Assembly: GCA_947166625.1 (NCBI GenBank)
Contig: CAMVEX010000008.1
Location: 1-64,000 of the forward strand
DNA length: 64,000 bases
Source of the DNA: an uncultured Clostridia bacterium
Lineage (GTDB): Bacteria > Bacillota > Clostridia > Oscillospirales > Acutalibacteraceae
Reading direction: 5' to 3'
The notes beneath the pieces are model-generated. The model saw nothing but the letters and a program-made list of their open reading frames with translations. It had not been told where the DNA came from and ran no database searches. The position numbers and the translations under genes were made by a program. This document shows positions 60,986-64,000 of this stretch, piece after piece; within the stretch, counting starts at the first letter, position 1, and each line of letters opens with the position of its first letter.

Positions 60986-61801
60986 ATGCACAAAAACGAA
61001 ATTCACATGCTGAAATCGGTGACGGACACTATATGCGACAGCTTTATCATCACAACGGATGACGGCAGGGTCATCGTAATTGACGGCGGCCATAAAACCG
61101 AGACCGATCATTTCGTTGAATATCTGAAAAAAGTGACCAATGAGGAAAGACCGCATATTGACGCGTGGTTTCTCTCTCACGCTCACGATGACCACTGCGA
61201 GGTGTTTCTCGAAATAGCCGAAAACAGGAGCGATGAGGTTGAATTTGACCGGGTTTACGCGAATTTTCCCGATGCGTCATTCTATGAGGGATATGATGAA
61301 TGGGCGGTAAAGATCACATCGGATTTCAGCCGCCTGCTTCCCGTTTTCAAAGATAAATTGCGCGAGCTCAGAGAGGGCGATGTATTCAGCATCGGCTCGG
61401 CAAAATTCACCGTTTTTTACACCTTTGACCCCGAGTGGAAAAACTGTAATGAAGGCTCGACGATAATGCGTATGGATCTCGGCGGCGCAAGCGTTATGTT
61501 TACCGGCGACGCGGCGGTAAACGCGGGGAACTATGTTGTTGAAAAATACGCAGACAGCGGCATACTCAAATGCGATATCTGCAAAATGGCACATCACGGG
61601 CAGGACGGCGTTGATAAAAAATTCTATGAGGCGGTTTCCCCCGAAATCTGCCTCTGGCCGACTCCCTCCTGGGTGTGGGATAACCGCAACGGAAACCTTA
61701 AGACCCTTGAGGTCCGCGCCTGGATAGAGGAACTCGGAGTGAAAGAAAATCATATTTCAAAAGACGGCTCGTATGTGTTGACTCTGCCTGTCGGCGGCTG
61801 A
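60986..61801 (+). CDS. MBL-fold metallo-hydrolase
   Basis: 271 aa. Metallo-beta-lactamase fold: strand DSFIITTDDGRVIVIDGGHK, the metal motif FLSHAHDDHCEVFLE (HxHxDH, ~59-65), a metal Asp in MFTGDAAVNAG (~175), and a final His in ICKMAHHGQDGVDKKF (~200). The ComEC-like C-terminal pattern (SVMFTGDA, KMAHHGQDG) is seen in secreted or cytoplasmic phosphodiesterase-like members. Cytoplasmic here (no signal). No clear ribosome binding site (GGGAAG about 13 nt before the ATG). Substrate unknown, nucleotide or phosphoester hydrolysis likely by family. Confidence 0.85.
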   Translation: MHKNEIHMLKSVTDTICDSFIITTDDGRVIVIDGGHKTETDHFVEYLKKVTNEERPHIDAWFLSHAHDDHCEVFLEIAENRSDEVEFDRVYANFPDASFYEGYDEWAVKITSDFSRLLPVFKDKLRELREGDVFSIGSAKFTVFYTFDPEWKNCNEGSTIMRMDLGGASVMFTGDAAVNAGNYVVEKYADSGILKCDICKMAHHGQDGVDKKFYEAVSPEICLWPTPSWVWDNRNGNLKTLEVRAWIEELGVKENHISKDGSYVLTLPVGG

Positions 61802-61880
61802 ATACCGGTAATCCGGGTAACGAACGGGCAGCCGCGGTAAAAGCCGAAATGAGGCGAATACAAACCTTAAAGGTGTCATT

Positions 61881-63080
61881 ATGAAAGTTAAAAATACAAA
61901 GACCGACGCTTTTGAAGCGGGGTTTTATCCGGGGGCAGATCCTTCCGAGAACGCCCGCGCCCTGCAAAACGCGGTGAATGAATATGAAACCGTCAATGTC
62001 ACAGTGCCGGGAGTCTATGATATTTCGGGCTCGATACGGCTTGTATCAGACACGAACCTAATATTTTCCGAGGGCGTCATTTTGAGGCGATGCCCGCTGA
62101 AAGACAGGCTTTCCGAGGGATATTTATTTGTCAATGACGGAGCGTTTGACGGAGTTTTTAATGAGAATATCTCGATCGCCGGCGCGCATATCATCGTAAA
62201 CGGAGTTGAAAGCGCCGCGATTTCATCGGACGGCACGGCGCAAACGATCCTCAGCGCTCCCAATATCATCACCGGATTGAGGGGCCATATTTCGTTTCTC
62301 TATATCAGGCATTTGCGCATAACCGGTACGGTCATCACCGATCTCCTTTCCAAGGATTACGGTATTCAGGTATCCGATTTTGAAGATGTCATCATAGAAA
62401 ATGTGCATATCGAGGGCAAGAAGGATGGGGTGCATTTCGGACCGGGCAGGAATTTTATCCTTCGCGGCGGAAGATTTCGCACGGGCGATGACGCCATCGC
62501 GCTCAACTGCGCCGATTATTCGGTTTCAAACCCCAATTTCGGCAGCATTTCGGACGGGCTTATCGAGGATTGTACCGATCTTCCCGGCTCGGACAGTTCC
62601 CTGTTTATAAGGATCCTTGTGGGGACTGCGCGCGACTGGGTGAAGGGGATGACCGTCTGTCATTCGGATGCGATACGCACCGAAAACGGTATGTACCGGG
62701 TCGTGATGCGCCCGGACGATAAGAAATATATTTCAATGACCGAGCCGCTTTTTGAGGAAAACTGCAAGGAGCTTGACGGCATTTTCTGGGTAAAAACTCA
62801 CAGAGGATATGATGCCGGGGATATTTCTCTTGAAGCCGGATGCAGCAATATCACATTTCGCGGCCTGCGGCTTGAACAGCCGAGAGAACGCGCCGTTCTT
62901 GTCTATATGAATGATGACGGGTACCTTCACAGCTTCTATTCCGGCAGCGCCCTGCCGACGGTTAAAAACCTGCGGTTTGAAGACATCCGGATCCTGAAAC
63001 CGGTGAAGCGGTTTCTCAGCGTGGATATGCCCTCGGAAAATATCGTGATAGAACAGATCCGACATTACCCGGCGGAATAG
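61881..63080 (+). CDS. Right-handed beta-helix glycosidase, GH28-like
   Basis: 399 aa. AAAGGTGTC precedes the ATG; no signal peptide. Pectate-lyase-superfamily/GH28 layout: an N-terminal AALQNAVNEYETVNVTVPGV YD-type start (here ENARALQNAVNEYETV), then repeating beta-helix turns. The catalytic-region motif FRTGDDAIALNCADYSVSN (GDD, ~205) is preceded by GIQVSDFEDVIIENVHIEGK and KDGVHFGPGRNFIL, corresponding to the G/QDG and GHG regions of polygalacturonases, though not all canonical residues are obvious. Probably acts on pectin-derived or other uronic-acid oligosaccharides inside the cell. Specificity not determinable. Confidence 0.8.
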   Translation: MKVKNTKTDAFEAGFYPGADPSENARALQNAVNEYETVNVTVPGVYDISGSIRLVSDTNLIFSEGVILRRCPLKDRLSEGYLFVNDGAFDGVFNENISIAGAHIIVNGVESAAISSDGTAQTILSAPNIITGLRGHISFLYIRHLRITGTVITDLLSKDYGIQVSDFEDVIIENVHIEGKKDGVHFGPGRNFILRGGRFRTGDDAIALNCADYSVSNPNFGSISDGLIEDCTDLPGSDSSLFIRILVGTARDWVKGMTVCHSDAIRTENGMYRVVMRPDDKKYISMTEPLFEENCKELDGIFWVKTHRGYDAGDISLEAGCSNITFRGLRLEQPRERAVLVYMNDDGYLHSFYSGSALPTVKNLRFEDIRILKPVKRFLSVDMPSENIVIEQIRHYPAE

Positions 63081-63119
63081 TATAAAAACAAAAATCACAG
63101 TGACAAAGGAGATACAAAA

Positions 63120-63644
63120 ATGGAACTGATACAGAGCTTTTCGGTGGATCATACAAGGATCATCCCCGGAATTTTTACAAGCAGGGTCGATACTCTGGGC
63201 GAACATTCGGTCACGACCTATGATATAAGGCTCAAAAAGCCCAACAGGGAGCCGGTGATCGATGTGTCGGCGATGCATTCGCTTGAGCATCTTATCGCTA
63301 CATTCCTGCGAAATGACCCCGATTGGAAGGATGAGGTCATCTACTGGGGGCCTATGGGCTGCCTCACGGGATTTTATCTCATACTTAAGGGCAGCCGCGC
63401 TCCGCGCGAGATCTGCGGCCTGATGCTCAGAGCCTTCAGAGCGGTCGAGGAGGCTTCGGAGGTGCCGGGCGCCACAGCCGTAAACTGCGGGAATTACCTT
63501 ATGCACAATCTCAATATGGCGAAGTATTACGCGAAGGAATTCGCAGATTATCTCGAGGCAAACGCCGAAAACGACGCCGTCTTTGAATACCCCGCTACAG
63601 AGCGCCTTGTGACCGGTGACGGCAGAGATTTTTATGATTCCTGA
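63120..63644 (+). CDS. luxS: S-ribosylhomocysteine lyase
   Basis: 174 aa, normal LuxS length. The iron/zinc site is complete: HSLEHLIATFLRN (His53 and His57) and the Cys of NCGNYLMHNL (~121). Other markers: SFSVDHTRIIPGIFTSRVDT at the N-terminus and GPMGCLTGFYLIL. It splits S-ribosylhomocysteine into homocysteine and DPD, the AI-2 precursor, in activated methyl cycle recycling. GGAGATACAAAA precedes the ATG. It stands alone rather than with metE/pfs. Confidence 0.96.
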   Translation: MELIQSFSVDHTRIIPGIFTSRVDTLGEHSVTTYDIRLKKPNREPVIDVSAMHSLEHLIATFLRNDPDWKDEVIYWGPMGCLTGFYLILKGSRAPREICGLMLRAFRAVEEASEVPGATAVNCGNYLMHNLNMAKYYAKEFADYLEANAENDAVFEYPATERLVTGDGRDFYDS

Positions 63645-63729
63645 TAATGCGGAGTAAAACGGCATTCAGGGCAATCAAAAGCGAAAATAACGCTTTCGCA
63701 GAGGCATATTTATAAAAATAAAAAAAGTC

Positions 63730-63758
63730 TTTACAAATCGGAATTTGTGTGTTATAAT
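63730..63758 (+). promoter_or_regulatory. Promoter of rpsO
   Basis: TTTACA (63730-63735), 17-bp spacer, consensus TATAAT (63753-63758). Confidence 0.78.
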
Positions 63759-63764
63759 CCTACC

Positions 63765-63860
63765 TGCACGCCCGGATCACGGTTTGCGGAGTAAGCCCCG
63801 AAGGGGAGTTCACCTGCCGCCTACTGAGACCGAGGCAAATAATAAAATGAGGTGAAAATC
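63765..63860 (+). promoter_or_regulatory. rpsO 5' leader, possible S15-binding regulatory RNA
   Basis: A 96-nt GC-rich leader with several short inverted repeats (CCCGAAGGGG, CCGCCTACTGAGACCGAGG) between promoter and ribosome binding site. S15 leaders in many bacteria fold to mimic its 16S rRNA site and repress translation. Not folded in detail here; the assignment is positional. Confidence 0.5.
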
Positions 63861-64000
63861 ATGACACAGGCAGAAAAACAGGCAATCATGCAGGAGTATG
63901 CAACTCACGAGGGCGACACCGGTTCACCCGAGGTTCAGATCGCAGTTCTTACCAAGAGAATCAACGATCTTAACGCACACCTTGCGATCCATAAAAAGGA
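63861..64000 (+). CDS. rpsO: 30S ribosomal protein S15 (partial, runs off the window)
   Basis: First 46 residues visible: [40 protein letters not shown], the conserved S15 start (GDTGSPEVQ and the TxRI-NxLxxH segment) that binds 16S rRNA helix 22. Gene continues beyond the window (full length about 88 aa). GAGGTGAAAATC precedes the ATG. Primary 30S assembly protein. Confidence 0.96.
   Translation, partial: MTQAEKQAIMQEYATHEGDTGSPEVQIAVLTKRINDLNAHLAIHKK

Noticed and set aside
62733-63665. 310-aa minus-strand ORF opposite the GH28-like gene and luxS
   Set aside because: Overlaps luxS antisense; both plus-strand genes have conserved motifs.

Overview
The window looks like chromosomal DNA from a gut-type Clostridia (Firmicutes), most likely an Oscillospiraceae/Ruminococcaceae relative. 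The grounds are: AGGAGG-type ribosome binding sites and sigma-A-type promoters with 17-bp spacers; the Firmicutes order rimP-nusA-ylxR-L7Ae-infB-rbfA-nrnA; BspA-like leucine-rich repeat surface proteins; YtrA-type regulation; and many carbohydrate genes (GH2, GH3, GH28-like, araD). The host regions are moderately GC-rich. One block at about 39.6-46.2 kb is clearly AT-rich and foreign-looking.

Layout. 0.4-9 kb: envelope and signalling genes, namely a zinc-ribbon/membrane/propeller-like protein, its neighbour, a degraded C-terminal module, a sigma factor fused to a membrane-anchored Ser/Thr-rich tail, and an LRR surface protein with the same C-terminal module as the remnant. 9.1-9.3 kb: a palindromic repeat array and tRNA-Arg(CCG). 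9.6-15.7 kb: the translation/transcription operon on the minus strand. 15.8-17.3 kb: mgtE behind a probable Mg2+ riboswitch. 17.4-27.1 kb: PHP phosphoesterase, a SEDS/PBP pair, a DUF3298-like lipoprotein, a flavin-binding protein, NUDIX, an ECF sigma/beta-propeller anti-sigma pair, and a sortase-type surface protein. 27.2-39.5 kb: a frameshifted ybaK, GH2 beta-galactosidase, murD, the ATP-pyrophosphatase half of GMP synthase, araD, MATE, and a polar amino acid ABC importer.

39.6-46.2 kb is an accessory island. It has three minus-strand genes of unknown role (one with a SAP domain), two DNA methyltransferases (the second frameshifted), a PD-(D/E)XK-like nuclease, an HNH nuclease, and a mobile-element scar made of a truncated conjugative-element protein joined to the 3' end of a serine recombinase. 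It is best read as a restriction-modification or defence cargo left by a decayed integrative element.

46.2-54.5 kb holds an SDR/AhpD-like pair, a domain-permuted GH3 beta-glucosidase, a GNAT protein, and a YtrA-regulated ABC-2 exporter operon ending in a CPBP protease. 54.6-60.6 kb is a compact minus-strand operon: hypB - FAD amine-oxidase-like protein - second hypB - large Fe-S/FAD oxidoreductase - hypA. No hydrogenase is seen in the window. This nickel-GTPase/flavoprotein cluster is the strongest candidate here for an incompletely described system. 60.7-64 kb: zinc-ribbon protein, MBL-fold hydrolase, GH28-like beta-helix enzyme, luxS, and the start of rpsO.
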